64,000 bases of DNA from Ditylenchus dipsaci (taxonomy: Eukaryota; Nematoda; Chromadorea; Rhabditida; Anguinidae): the NCBI GenBank assembly GCA_004194705.1, contig SADC01000459.1:1-64000 (forward strand), read 5' to 3'. The position numbers and the translations under genes are program-made. Under the pieces are notes generated by a model. The model saw nothing but the letters and a program-made list of their open reading frames with translations. It was not told the origin of the DNA and made no database searches. Positions 44,273 to 64,000 of this stretch are shown here, in pieces. Numbering within the stretch: the stretch's first letter is position 1; every line of letters starts with the position of its first letter.

Positions 44273-44629
44273 TCCCAAGTAGATTTTCCTCTTCTTTCAA
44301 CCATATAAATCCGATTTCAAGTGCCCACTTGTTTTTTCTCAAATAAACCTGAAATGCTCCTTCCGCCAAAAAAATGCAACCACATTATATCCCTCTCCAT
44401 TTGTTTCGCCATCTAGCCGCTGCTGCTGCTTCCCTACCCAAACATGCATGCCCCCATATCCATATACATGCTGTGAATAAAAAAATGAAGAAAGCTGGCG
44501 TCTAGCAACCAGACAAACAGAAAGAGAGTCAAATGATTTTCAGATAGCTGTTGTGGCACCACTGCCTGCCCCTCCACTCCCATATTCATTGGCACTAGAG
44601 CTAGAGAATTGGCTCAGCCGCCTGCCTAA

Positions 44630-44831
44630 TTCAATCCACCTGCTTGTTGGCCGCTCGCTCGCCACTTAATTCCTGCTACTACTACTCTTGACGGCACTAT
44701 ATCACCCTCATCCAGTCCCGAGTTCATCATAACCACCAGCCGGCCTCCTCCTCCATTCAATCTGGATTTGAAGCAGCAGCAAGAGGCGAAGGCGGGCCCT
44801 GCCACCTATCCTTTTGGAGTGGCGCATGAGG
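44630..44831 (+). CDS. CAMK1: Candidate upstream exon of the CaMKI gene
   Basis: Relatively GC-rich, non-repetitive sequence ending at a strong donor (GAG G|GTGAGT, GT at 44832). One frame is open from 44630 with SSSPEFIITTSRPPPPFNLD then LKQQQEAKAGPATYPFGVAH. It leaves phase 1, which is what the acceptor at 49041 needs. There is no in-frame ATG, so either the start is upstream beyond a frame error or this is 5' untranslated sequence. An out-of-frame ATG at 44826 would need one more G. 44390-44630 is similar in composition and could be leader or promoter region. Confidence 0.4.
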
Positions 44832-45227
44832 GTGAGTATGGGGTGTGCATGCATACTTGTGTGCTATTCCCTTGTAGCTCAACCATTTGATGGGTTATTG
44901 ATGGGATAAAGCCATTTTTGTGTGCATAAATTTTATGTTGCTTTTGGGATATGCAAATCTTTTAATGAAAATTTTATGCTTTTTACTGCTGAATCAAAGT
45001 TGATTTAGAGGTTCTAAACAGGGTTATTTATTTTTTGTCTTTATAGCTATTTACAGCTTGGTAAAGGCCAGTCCGATGCTCTTATCCTTAGGAATGTGCT
45101 TTTCAAGACTCCTTAATCTTAGACGGTTTTTCAGATTTAGGTCACATTTTTACAATAAAAAAACGCTGGATAAAATATACTTTTTGGTTAATCTTTTTTT
45201 TGTTAATCTTTTTTTTTTAAATTTCAT

Positions 45228-45480
45228 ATATTGGGTATTAAAGGGGCATACCAGCACGTTACACACCAAACTAAGACAGGGACTAGCAAGTTTTCAAAAA
45301 CCGTCCTTGTTTTCACTCGGTTTGTGAGAAATCTGATATTTCTGACCTTATCATACTTTTAAAAAGCAGGTAGAAAACTTTCGTCGGATCAGGTACAACG
45401 CATAAAGAAAACGGTCACGAGAGAAATAAATTGCTGGTCCCCGCCTTAATTTCAGTGTAACCCTCAGATATGCCTTTTAA
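45228..45480. repeat. AAAGGGGCATACCAGCAC repeat, left copy
   Basis: Shares ATAAATTGCTGGTCCCCGCC, TCGGATCAGGTA and GTCCTTGTTTTCAC with 62864-63098. The right terminus has eroded. It lies in the first kinase intron. Confidence 0.6.
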
Positions 45481-45484
45481 CATA

Positions 45485-46010
45485 AGTTCCAGGAACGCTC
45501 GTGTGTCCTTTTTTGGCTAAAGTTATAGAATCAGTCTAAAGACTGTCTTTATGCCTAATAATATATTGTTTATTAATTGATGTTTTCCACCATCAGAATA
45601 AAGAAAATCGTGAAAAATAGCAATTTTTTGCCTTAGGCCCCCTGTGGTCATTTATCAAAATAGGCAATACGTGGTAATTCAAATGTTTTTTTGTCTCGAA
45701 CGGAATTCAAAATATAACCCTCAATTTTAGCGTTTATGACTAGTTTTATAAGAAAGTTGGATACGCTGATCACGAATCTGGTGTCAGGTTTCTGGAATTA
45801 CTGTTTCTGATCTGAAAATGAAAATTTTATTTTTGGTAGAAAATGATCACAAGGGAGAATAAGGCAAAAAATGCAATTTTTTGTCGATTTTCTCCATTCT
45901 GATGGTGGAAGACATCATTTAATAAACAATATATTATTAGATATAAAGACCAGATTCTATAACTTTAGCCAAAAAAAGGTCACACGAGCTTTTTTGGAAC
46001 TTATGTTAAT
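45485..46010. repeat. Foldback in CaMKI intron
   Basis: 45485-45605 (TAATAATATATTGTTTATTA, CCACCATCAGAATAAAG) is repeated in inverse at 45890-46005. GCCTTAGGCCCCCTGTGG lies between them. No gene. Confidence 0.6.
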
Positions 46011-46779
46011 ATCCAATAACTTATTTACGGATCATATGGAAATGCAATACCGAATTTTTGAAATTTTTATTTGAAAAATAGCTGCGACTCAATTTCATGC
46101 TTTTTTAAATAGATGCTGAATTTACCGTATTTCCTCTAAAAAGCCCCTTACTCTAAAAAATACTCCTCCGTCCTCCCTGACTTTGGGAAGCTGTATTTCA
46201 GCCCGGAGCGGAAATCAGCGACCCTCCGGAGCCAGCCAAATCAGGTAGTTATATCTAGAGAGCCGTTTTATCGAGGGTCATAAACTTAAGGGGGTCATAA
46301 ACTGCTGTTTTTATCATGGTTTTATTTGTTCACTTTTATCTGCCTAGGACATAAAAAACCCCGATTGGCATGTAAAAAAACACCCAGGTGAGAAAGTTAC
46401 GAAAGTGTTGTAATTTGAACCATTTTACGTGTGGAGAACATTGAACAGGATCCCTCTACTCAGTATCAAAATTTTCTTCCTTGTAGTTTCAACGATTCTT
46501 TTTTAGTAATAATTCTAGTTTCTAGTTTTATAGACTATGTTTTTACGAAAATTTACAATTCTATATATGTTTTTGATATTTTGAAAAAAAAAATCCTTAA
46601 CTTTTGACCGCTAGACCACACTAAAAAAGGTATCAAGTTGAAAAATCCTGTCAAATCAATGACTTTTCCCAACAACTTAATGATCTTTCTTATCAAACTT
46701 CTAAAACCTTTGGTTTTTCTAATTATTTCGAACTTTATTGTAGTTCTTAATGGCTTTAATTTATTTGCTACGCTAAAAA

Positions 46780-47545
46780 CGCGAAAAATGCTACGAAAAA
46801 ACTGAAATATGCCACGATAAACGTATTACACCAAATTATGATATTTTCAGGTTTTTGTTAGATTTCTTATCAGTAGCGTGTAGCCCAGGACCTCAGCTTT
46901 CTAGTGAGCTGTCCAACTCTATTGAATGATTTCGAAAAGAGAATATTTAGAGGTTTGAATGAAGTAACAAAATCATGAAAGTTAATTCAATGAAACCTCT
47001 AATAGTTTGTTCGCGCTGTTCGAGTTAGAATTAGAGTTCGGATTTCTGGCTACGTGAACACCTGTGACCCAAACTCGAACTCTAACTCGAGGATGTTCAT
47101 GTACCTCGAGTTAGAGTTCGTGTTTGAATTTGAAGGTATTCAAGCATATAACTTGGATTCACTTGTAAATCCCCCAAGAACTAACTTCTAGAAACCCTTA
47201 ACCGCTCTGTAGTGAGATTCTGAACTAAGCTATATACATAAGCATTTTCAATTTCGACCTCGAACTCTAACTCGAATTACGTGTACACATTCCAGTTAGA
47301 GTTCGGATTTTTGAGTACATGAAAACCTCTTACCCAAACTCGAAATCAAACTCTAATTCGAACAACGTGAACAAGCCATAAATATATACTTTTCTGGGAT
47401 TATTCGACAGAGATTGATAGCTTGATGGAAAGCTGAGATCCTGGGCTACACAATACTAAAAAAGTTTTGAAAATTTGAAAAAAAAAATTTGGCAAATTTG
47501 AGTTTAAAATTTTTCGTAGCGCAATTCATTTTTTTCGTAGCATTT
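46780..47545. mobile_element. Foldback enclosing a Harbinger-like MITE
   Basis: GTGTAGCCCAGGACCTCAGC (46879) is answered by GCTGAGATCCTGGGCTACAC (47432). A related pair with CAGAATCTCAGCTTTCTA is at 59865-60040. The MITE at 47003-47378 splits the arms. Confidence 0.6.
47003..47378. mobile_element. PIF/Harbinger-like MITE, GAGTTAGAGTTCG words, TAA duplication
   Basis: TAGTTTGTTCGCG and CGTGAACAAGCCA ends are flanked by TAA (47000-47002, 47379-47381). Arms are close to those of 35966-36360. Confidence 0.78.
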
Positions 47546-47647
47546 TTCAGGTTTTTAGCAAACCAAATCAGTTACAGCCGTTCACAATTTTAGCTTTCTA
47601 GCAAGTAACCAACTTACCAAAAAGGTTTCAAAAATTGGGAGGAAAAA

Positions 47648-47922
47648 CGGTGCGTAGACGTTTAGCGGTTGGCGGGACAAATGTCCCAAAACCCCTAAAC
47701 GTCACACCAAAACGCCAAGCTTTTTTTATCATTACTTTGAGGATGTTCGGATGTTTTTTTCTGTCCTAAGCCTAAGGCCTAGGCCTAAGCCTAAAGCCTA
47801 ATCCTAAGCGTAAAGCCTAAGCCTAAAAAACATCTAAAAAAAGCTTGGCGTTTTGGTGTGACGTTTAGTGGTTTTTGGGACATTTGTCCCGCCAACCGCT
47901 AAACGTCCGTATGCCAGGAAAA
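47648..47922. repeat. Foldback with GCCTAA array in one arm centre
   Basis: GACGTTTAGCGGTTGGCGGG and its inverse bracket a second pair GACAAATGTCCC / GGGACATTTGTCCC and GCCAAGCTTTTTTT / AAAAAAAGCTTGGC. The loop holds about eight CCTAAGCCTAA-type hexamers. Confidence 0.7.
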
Positions 47923-48056
47923 ACGTCTGAATTTTTCAAACATTTCGTCCATTAAAAGACGTTTTTTGCAATTTTTCAAATCTCATTTGATCAGTTGATA
48001 GCTTGTTAGAAAGCTAAAATCTAAAGCTACATACTGACCAAAATCTGAAAAAATTA

Positions 48057-48490
48057 TGGCTTGGCCAGACTTGCGGACAACACTTTGCAGACGCAACGTA
48101 CGCAGACCAAATTTTGCGGACGCAATATTTGCGGACGAAAATTTGCAGACAAAGATTTGCGGACGAGATTTGGCGGACCAAATTTTGCAGACGAACATTT
48201 GCGGACGAACATTCGCGGACCGACTTTTGCGGATCAGTACTTATGGACAAAGTTTTTCATACGCTATGTGACTGCGACGGAGTGACTGCGACTGAGATCT
48301 GGGAAATCATGCAGAATGAGATATATATACTTATATATATCGTCCGCGAACCCTCGTCCGCAAATCTTGCGTCCGCAAGATTTGATCCGCAAAAGTTGAG
48401 GCGCAAAACCTCGTCCGCAAAGCTCCGTCCACAAAAATCACATCCGGAAATACGCATCCGCAAAATATTGTCCGCAAGTTTGGCCAACCC
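48057..48490. mobile_element. Element with inverted TTTGCGGACGAA arrays
   Basis: Ends TTGGCCAGACTTGCGGACAA (48060) and the inverse TTGTCCGCAAGTTTGGCCAA (48470). The left array has about ten ATTTGCGGACGA units, the right about nine inverted. It lies in the first kinase intron. Open frames through it are repeat artefacts. Confidence 0.78.
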
Positions 48491-48819
48491 AAAATTATTA
48501 CAAAACCAGCGATAATAAAGAGTTTTGAAATATAATGTAAACATTTTTACATGCTTCCAAAAAAATCATTTTATTCCTAATGAAATGGTCCAGAGTGTTC
48601 CCTGAACGAAAAAAATATTACTATTTTTGCCCTTACAAACCCTTAATTAAACTATTTTTAGTGAACCGAAAAGCATTTTCCCACCATTACCATTTTAGCT
48701 GCATATGCACACACGTTTGAGATTAACCATGTTACATATCCACGTCAAGACCACAGGGATTACAAACAACCAGACTTAAATTTTTCGCATAAAAGATATT
48801 GCTCTTTCAAAGATTTTTC

Positions 48820-48995
48820 TATCCCACCCCAGAAATTCGCCTTGGTCCCGAAGCTGATTTTTTCGCGAAAAAAAATTTTCGCTTTTTTTTTGAACTTTTT
48901 TTTAATTTGACATTTTTTTATAAAACTGTGAAAGCTCGATAAAAAATTGCAAAAAAATTGCTTGAGGGACCAAGGCGAATTTCTGGGTGAGCGTT
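48820..48995. repeat. Foldback with CGCCTTGGTCCC arms
   Basis: CCCAGAAATTCGCCTTGGTC at 48829 pairs with GACCAAGGCGAATTTCTGGG at 48968; A/T-rich centre. Confidence 0.7.
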
Positions 48996-49006
48996 CCGAC
49001 ATTTAG

Positions 49007-59698
<10,692 letters not shown>

Positions 59699-59736
59699 CT
59701 ACCATAAATCTGATCTGAGAAAGAATTGTTGTTACA

Positions 59737-60170
59737 CTTTTCGACCTGAAATGGCGCTTTTTCTGCCGGAATGGCACTTTTCTACCGGAAATTTTAAAAA
59801 CCTAACATCAGTCATCTCAGGGTTTCCTTATCATTTTCAAAAATTTTTAACCAAAAACTAGCCCAGAATCTCAGCTTTCTAATGCTATTAACTGACTGAA
59901 TGAAGTTTCAAAAAGTTGGAGAGAACGGTTTTTGAATGGACTACATTTTGAAAAAATTTGCTTCATTAAAAGACTTTTTTCTCCAACTTTTTGAAACTTC
60001 ATTCAGTCAGTTAATGCTTGTTAGAAAGCTGAGATTCTGGGCTACACGTTGGTCGAAAAAATTTAACAAATAATGAGGAAACCCTGAGAATAAAAGTTTT
60101 TTTAAATTTTTCGGCAGGAAAAGTGCCATTTACGGCAGAAAAAGCGCCATTTCAGGGTCGAAAAGTATTT
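59737..60170. mobile_element. Foldback just downstream of CaMKI
   Basis: TTTTCGACCTGAAATGGCGC and its inverse GCGCCATTTCAGGGTCGAAA are the ends. GGCACTTTTC/GAAAAGTGCC words follow, then a nested palindrome with CAGAATCTCAGCTTTCTAA. A half-copy is at 61965-62005. Confidence 0.7.
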
Positions 60171-60503
60171 CAACCAAAAAGAATAAGAAAAAATGTGAAT
60201 AATGTAAATTTGTGGTTTGTATCAATTTTTAGTCACCATCCAGTCTCATTGTATCTGCATTCAGCCTTTCAACATATTTTTCCCTGCAGCAAATATTTTA
60301 CTCTTATTTGTTGTGCCAAAGTTAAAAACAATGATTTGGGAAAGAAAGCAATTTTTTTTATTCAAACCATTTTAGTTATATCGTTTTTCTCCTAGTAGTA
60401 ATATTGATAAAAGTACTGAGGTAGGTAAAATAAAGCCACAGCACTATCTTTTTTTACAATTTCAAAAAAATTTTATTTTTGGTCAAACCACTTTTGGATG
60501 ATT

Positions 60504-60730
60504 AAAGTGGCATGGTCACCTCTTATAATTTTTGTCCCCGCCAATTCAAAAATTTCTTCGGAACCATCGAACTTCTGTTCAAGTTTTCCAGCTTGGTTTC
60601 TAATAAAAAATGCATAGAATTAAATTATAGGTATAGTTTGTTTGACCAAGCTGGAAATCGCGCAGAAGTTCAATGATTCGAAAGATTTTTTGAATTGGCG
60701 GGGCAAATTGAAAAACAGGTGAGCATGCCC
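60504..60730. mobile_element. Foldback, AAAGTGGCATGGTCACCTC ends
   Basis: Left CCCCGCCAATTCAAAAATTT and right inverse; right end GGTGAGCATGCCCCTTTAA. Same family as 56090-56322. Confidence 0.65.
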
Positions 60731-60959
60731 CTTTAAAGATATGTGAATCTTATAAATGTGAATCCCTCTCAAATTTTTAGCTCGTTGTTTTCGATGTTTT
60801 ATTTTTCGGACCGGCGTGTAGCCTACTTTTCTAGTTACTATTTAGGTAACAACTGACCCAATCTGATTGGCATAAGCTGGAAAGCAGCAGTTTTTGAAAG
60901 AAAAGTGGTTGCTTGATAAAAACTAAGTATTTTTGAATAGTTTCAATAGTCTGAAAATT

Positions 60960-61020
60960 CGATTTTCGGATGCCTTGGTCCCCCAAGCTGATTTTTTAGA
61001 TAGCTGGGCCAAGGCATACG
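60960..61020. repeat. Short hairpin with GCCTTGGTCCCCCAAGCTGA
   Basis: ATTTTCGGATGCCTTGGTCC pairs with GGGCCAAGGCATACGAAAAT around TGATTTTTTAGATAGCT. A single further motif (GCCTTGGTGCCCTGTTG) is at 61256-61272. Confidence 0.65.
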
Positions 61021-61274
61021 AAAATCGAAATTCCCAGGCTCAATTCAGGATGGCTATACGCATGATTTTTGTATTCAGCGCATCAAAAACATGAAAAATG
61101 CCAAAATTGCGAAAAAAAATTCTAGTGGTTAATATTTTACGGTCGGGGCGATTTCCTTGTCATGCGTATTTTAGGCATGCCAAAAATTGGGCCGAATCAA
61201 ACGGATTAATTTGGACGATCTGGAAACTTTTCGAGGAAAAATATCAAGTATATGCCTTGGTGCCCTGTTGTTTT

Positions 61275-62330
61275 AAAAATAAGTTAATTGAGTGAAACGC
61301 CGCTTTGCCACTACTGAAATAGTGTCCTAATTCGAAACGACTCAATTTTCGGTTTGCCGTAATTTGACCTACAGTCTTTTTTGTCAAATATATTGCCCAT
61401 ACTACATAATTTCAGTTTTGGTCGCAGAAGAGCAGAAGATTATTCTTTTATTATTTACAATTTTTCCACACAAACAAAAGTCTGGAATATTTGCCGCAGT
61501 TTTGTCTCAAAAATTTATCTAGCTATTTTTTTCCTATAATTTATTCTGGTTGTGTATTGTTTCATTGAATAGGGGTGGATTCTAAAATCAAAATTTCAAA
61601 TAAAAACTTCGCATATTTATTTGTTTTCTGTTTTTTATTACTACTACTATATCCATATGGACCGCAAAAAAAGAAGAATAAAGAAGATTTCTATGAAAGT
61701 AGTTTGTGTTTGGAGCACATGGCTTTTCATTCACTTCCATTCATTCCGCTTGGCTCCCACTCCACAACAACAACAATTGAAAATTCATTTGAAAATGCAT
61801 GGCAATAGCCTTTTTTTATTCTCAGCAATGATGAGCAACTACTTCAACAATTGCCAATATCACTATGCGAGGTGATCGAGCGCCCCATGGGGGGGGGGGT
61901 GGGGTCTATATTAGAGGGAGGTCTTATAATAGAGTGGGTCTTCTATTAGAGGAATTTCCGGCAGAAAAAGCGCCATCTCAGGGTTGAAAAGTGTAACAAC
62001 CATTCAAAAAAACAGGTGACCATGCCCTTTAAAAGATATGTGAATTATTTTTTGTGAATTTATCATTGAACGGCATTTATCATTAAAAATGTCTAAGTCT
62101 TTAGCTACTTATGTTTGAGTATTCTGGCTCGAAAAATTTACAAGGATTTAAACTTTGCTGATCGTTTTTGCAAAAGACAATAAATTAGGCATTTTAAAAG
62201 CAAAAACTCTCTGTAACAAAATCTGTTTTGGATAAATGGTTATTTTTCGGACCAGAATACCCAAACAAAAGTAGTTAAAGAATTCGAAAATTGAGTTAAA
62301 AAAGTATCCGACCATAGGTGGAACGAACTT
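61275..62330. other. Gene-free stretch with CCGTAT-family debris
   Basis: 61885-61955 holds TCTATATTAGAGGGAGG, TCTTATAATAGAGTGGG and TCTTCTATTAGAGG, three different words side by side without the other arm. The CGCCATTTCAGGG half-copy follows. Frames at 61575-61875 have no recognised product. Confidence 0.4.
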
Positions 62331-62409
62331 GAGGGGTGTATACTACAGAAAAAGATGGTGAGCCGTCACAAATTTGTCGAAGGCTGCGAAAAATTGGTCG
62401 GTCGCAGCG

Positions 62410-62525
62410 CTAGTTGAAAATAGGACGGCTCATATGTTCATGAGCCATGATCATAGCTCGACCATGAGCCATCCCTGTGTCATGGCTCATGTCTTGTGCC
62501 TCATGTATCCTAATTCATGGCTCAT
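62410..62525. repeat. CATGGCTCATG word array
   Basis: About six degenerate units of TCATGAGCCATGATC / CATGGCTCATG in both orientations. Confidence 0.55.
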
Positions 62526-62674
62526 TTAACGGTATTATGTTTCGAACGCTATTATAAATCTCGCAAAAGACACACATCTCGCCCCAGGAAAAAAAAGATG
62601 TCATATGGCACCTAATAAGTCAAAACCATTGAAGTCCATTTATTTTATCTTATCAATTACCTAAGTCTACAACC

Positions 62675-62760
62675 AGGATTGTTTAAGGGCTGGCGCTTAG
62701 CTCGGCGATCCGCCGAGCTAAGCATGGCTAAGGCTGGTGCCAAGTTAAGCTGGCCCTATA
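62675..62760. repeat. GGCGCTTAGCTCGGCG palindrome
   Basis: GGCGCTTAGCTCGGCGATCC turns into its inverse CGCCGAGCTAAGC, then a degenerate third unit. A similar GGCGCTTAAACAATCC end is at 63395-63420. Confidence 0.55.
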
Positions 62761-62863
62761 TTTGCTAAAAACATATATATATTTCTAAAACAAAAAGTGT
62801 GCAAATTTTTTGTGTCACTGTGTCGCACAATGACACTTGGATGCGTTTTTAGTCATTAAAAGG

Positions 62864-63098
62864 GGCATACCAGCGCATTACACTACAAATTAAGGCGGGA
62901 ACTAGCAATTTTTCAAAAATCGTCCTTGTTTTCACTTGTCTCATGTCAATTCTAATATTTATGACTTTATCCTACTTTTAAAAATTAGGCAGAAACTTTC
63001 ATCGGATCAGGTAGAACGCTTGTAGAAGAAGTCATGAGAGAAATAAATTGCTGGTCCCCGCCTTAATTGCAGATTAACGCGCTGGTATGACCCTTTAA
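62864..63098. mobile_element. MITE, AAAGGGGCATACCAGCGC ends
   Basis: Ends AAAGGGGCATACCAGCGCA and GCGCTGGTATGACCCTTT; the middle is not palindromic. Sister of 45228-45480. Confidence 0.68.
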
Positions 63099-63322
63099 AG
63101 GGGCATGCCCACGCTAATAAGAGGTGGTGCCGGGAATTCAAAAAATCAATCTTCTGTACTGATTTTTCAACATGGTTTCTAACAAAACAAGGCCTAGAAT
63201 TTAAATTTAGGTATGGTTTTGTTAGAAACCAGGTTGAAAACCCGTACAGAAGTTCAATGATTAGGAAAAAATTTCGAATTCCGGGCACCACCTCTTATTA
63301 GCGTGGGCATGCCCCTTTAAGA
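63098..63322. mobile_element. Foldback, AAAGGGGCATGCCCACGC ends
   Basis: Almost perfect palindrome: GGGGCATGCCCACGCTAATA and inverse, GAGGTGGTGCC and inverse, then TGGTTTCTAACAAAACAAGG and inverse. It directly abuts the element at 62864-63098. Confidence 0.78.
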
Positions 63323-63609
63323 GAAAGAATCGTAGAAATCAGCTAAAAACCACTGTCTTTTAGATAATTACCGACGCTTCGCCGGCGAGATTTTAAGCGC
63401 CGGCGCTTAAACAATCCTGTCTACTACCGTATTTTCTGGCTTTAATAGAAGCAAAGTGTGTTTTATAACAACTGTAAGAGGAGAACTGAGAACGAAACGT
63501 CTCGGAGGACGAAACAACTGACACCGGTCTCCAGAGGGGAAGAATCTAGAAAACGGACTTTAGGTACAAGGCACTCTCGATACAGCAGACCTTATAGCCG
63601 GTCTCCAGG

Positions 63610-63773
63610 CAGGGATGGGAAAGTATCCTATTTAGGATATATTAAACGTCCTTAAATATCCAAGTAACCTAATTAGGATATACATATATACCCTAATTTG
63701 GATATTTTAGGGATACCGGAATATCCTTAAATGTTATACTTTTGTAATTAATAAGATACTTTTCTCATCCCTG
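63610..63773. mobile_element. hAT-like MITE, CAGGGATGGGAAA ends, 8-bp duplication
   Basis: CAGGGATGGGAAAGTATCC and inverse GATACTTTTCTCATCCCTG are bounded by TCTCCAGG on both sides (63602-63609, 63774-63781). AGGATAT words occur in both arms. It is inserted in a sequence with CACTCTCGATACAG. Confidence 0.88.
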
Positions 63774-64000
63774 TCTCCAGGCGCTCCGTTGTATCGAGAC
63801 GTTACTATAGTTGGTTTCTCTTGTAAAGCCAAAAATCACACTGGTTAGCATTAAAAATTAGCAAGATTCCCTAGTAAGTAATGCTTTTTTTTCAAAATTT
63901 TAGTCATGAAAAATATCAAGAAATAGCCTTAAATTATGCTAGTTACTACAAAGTTAGACACTTTTCTCAACAGAGCGGCGGCCATTATTGTTGTTTGGGT

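Noticed and set aside
48114..48515. Long open frames on both strands through 48.0-48.5 kb
   Set aside because: They translate the TTTGCGGACGA word array; the same periodic peptide appears in several frames, so they are repeat artefacts.

Overview
The window looks like a piece of an invertebrate animal genome: AT-rich, with GT-AG introns from about 44 bp to 6.5 kb, animal-type genes, tRNA-derived repeats and very many DNA-transposon remnants. The species cannot be named from the sequence. There is no sign of a prokaryotic operon, CRISPR array or viral genome. Most of the length is made of foldback (inverted-repeat) elements, often nested inside one another. Several can be delimited exactly by target-site duplications: 8 bp (hAT-like), TTA/TAA (PIF/Harbinger-like) and TA (mariner/pogo-like).

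Recognisable genes, left to right. About 0.9-1.2 kb (minus): a C-terminal ABCF-type ATPase fragment inside a TIR element. 5.36-9.09 kb (minus): an ANP32-like leucine-rich acidic protein in three exons. 15.44-16.54 kb (minus): the N-terminal half of ATAD3 without its AAA domain. 20.1-20.5 kb (minus) and 25.0 kb (plus): Helitron-type fragments. 21.89-24.54 kb: a decayed hAT transposon with a perfect 8-bp duplication. 28.24-28.87 kb (plus): an unidentified membrane protein interrupted by a palindrome. 44.6-59.7 kb (plus): a calcium/calmodulin-dependent protein kinase I gene. Inside one intron of that kinase, on the opposite strand, lie two tandem paralogues of the mitochondrial inner-membrane protease (IMMP1L-like) at 51.50-52.05 and 52.82-53.39 kb.

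The reading frames of the kinase, ANP32, ATAD3 and the second protease gene are broken by single-base losses, mostly in homopolymers, at otherwise well-conserved positions. One loss even falls on a splice donor. The simplest reading is residual long-read assembly error, not four separate pseudogenes.

The most unusual feature is the repeat landscape. Many elements share one architecture: inverted arms built from a short 'word' repeated several times, with the word differing between elements but matching between the arms of one element. In the CCGTAT-ended elements, several copies share the same internal core but carry copy-specific words at each arm position. A second signal, a GCCTTGGTCCCC-like motif, appears at roughly 28 places, often as inverted pairs at the centres of otherwise unrelated foldbacks. 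A third is a GC-rich hairpin core shared by six elements with different outer arms.
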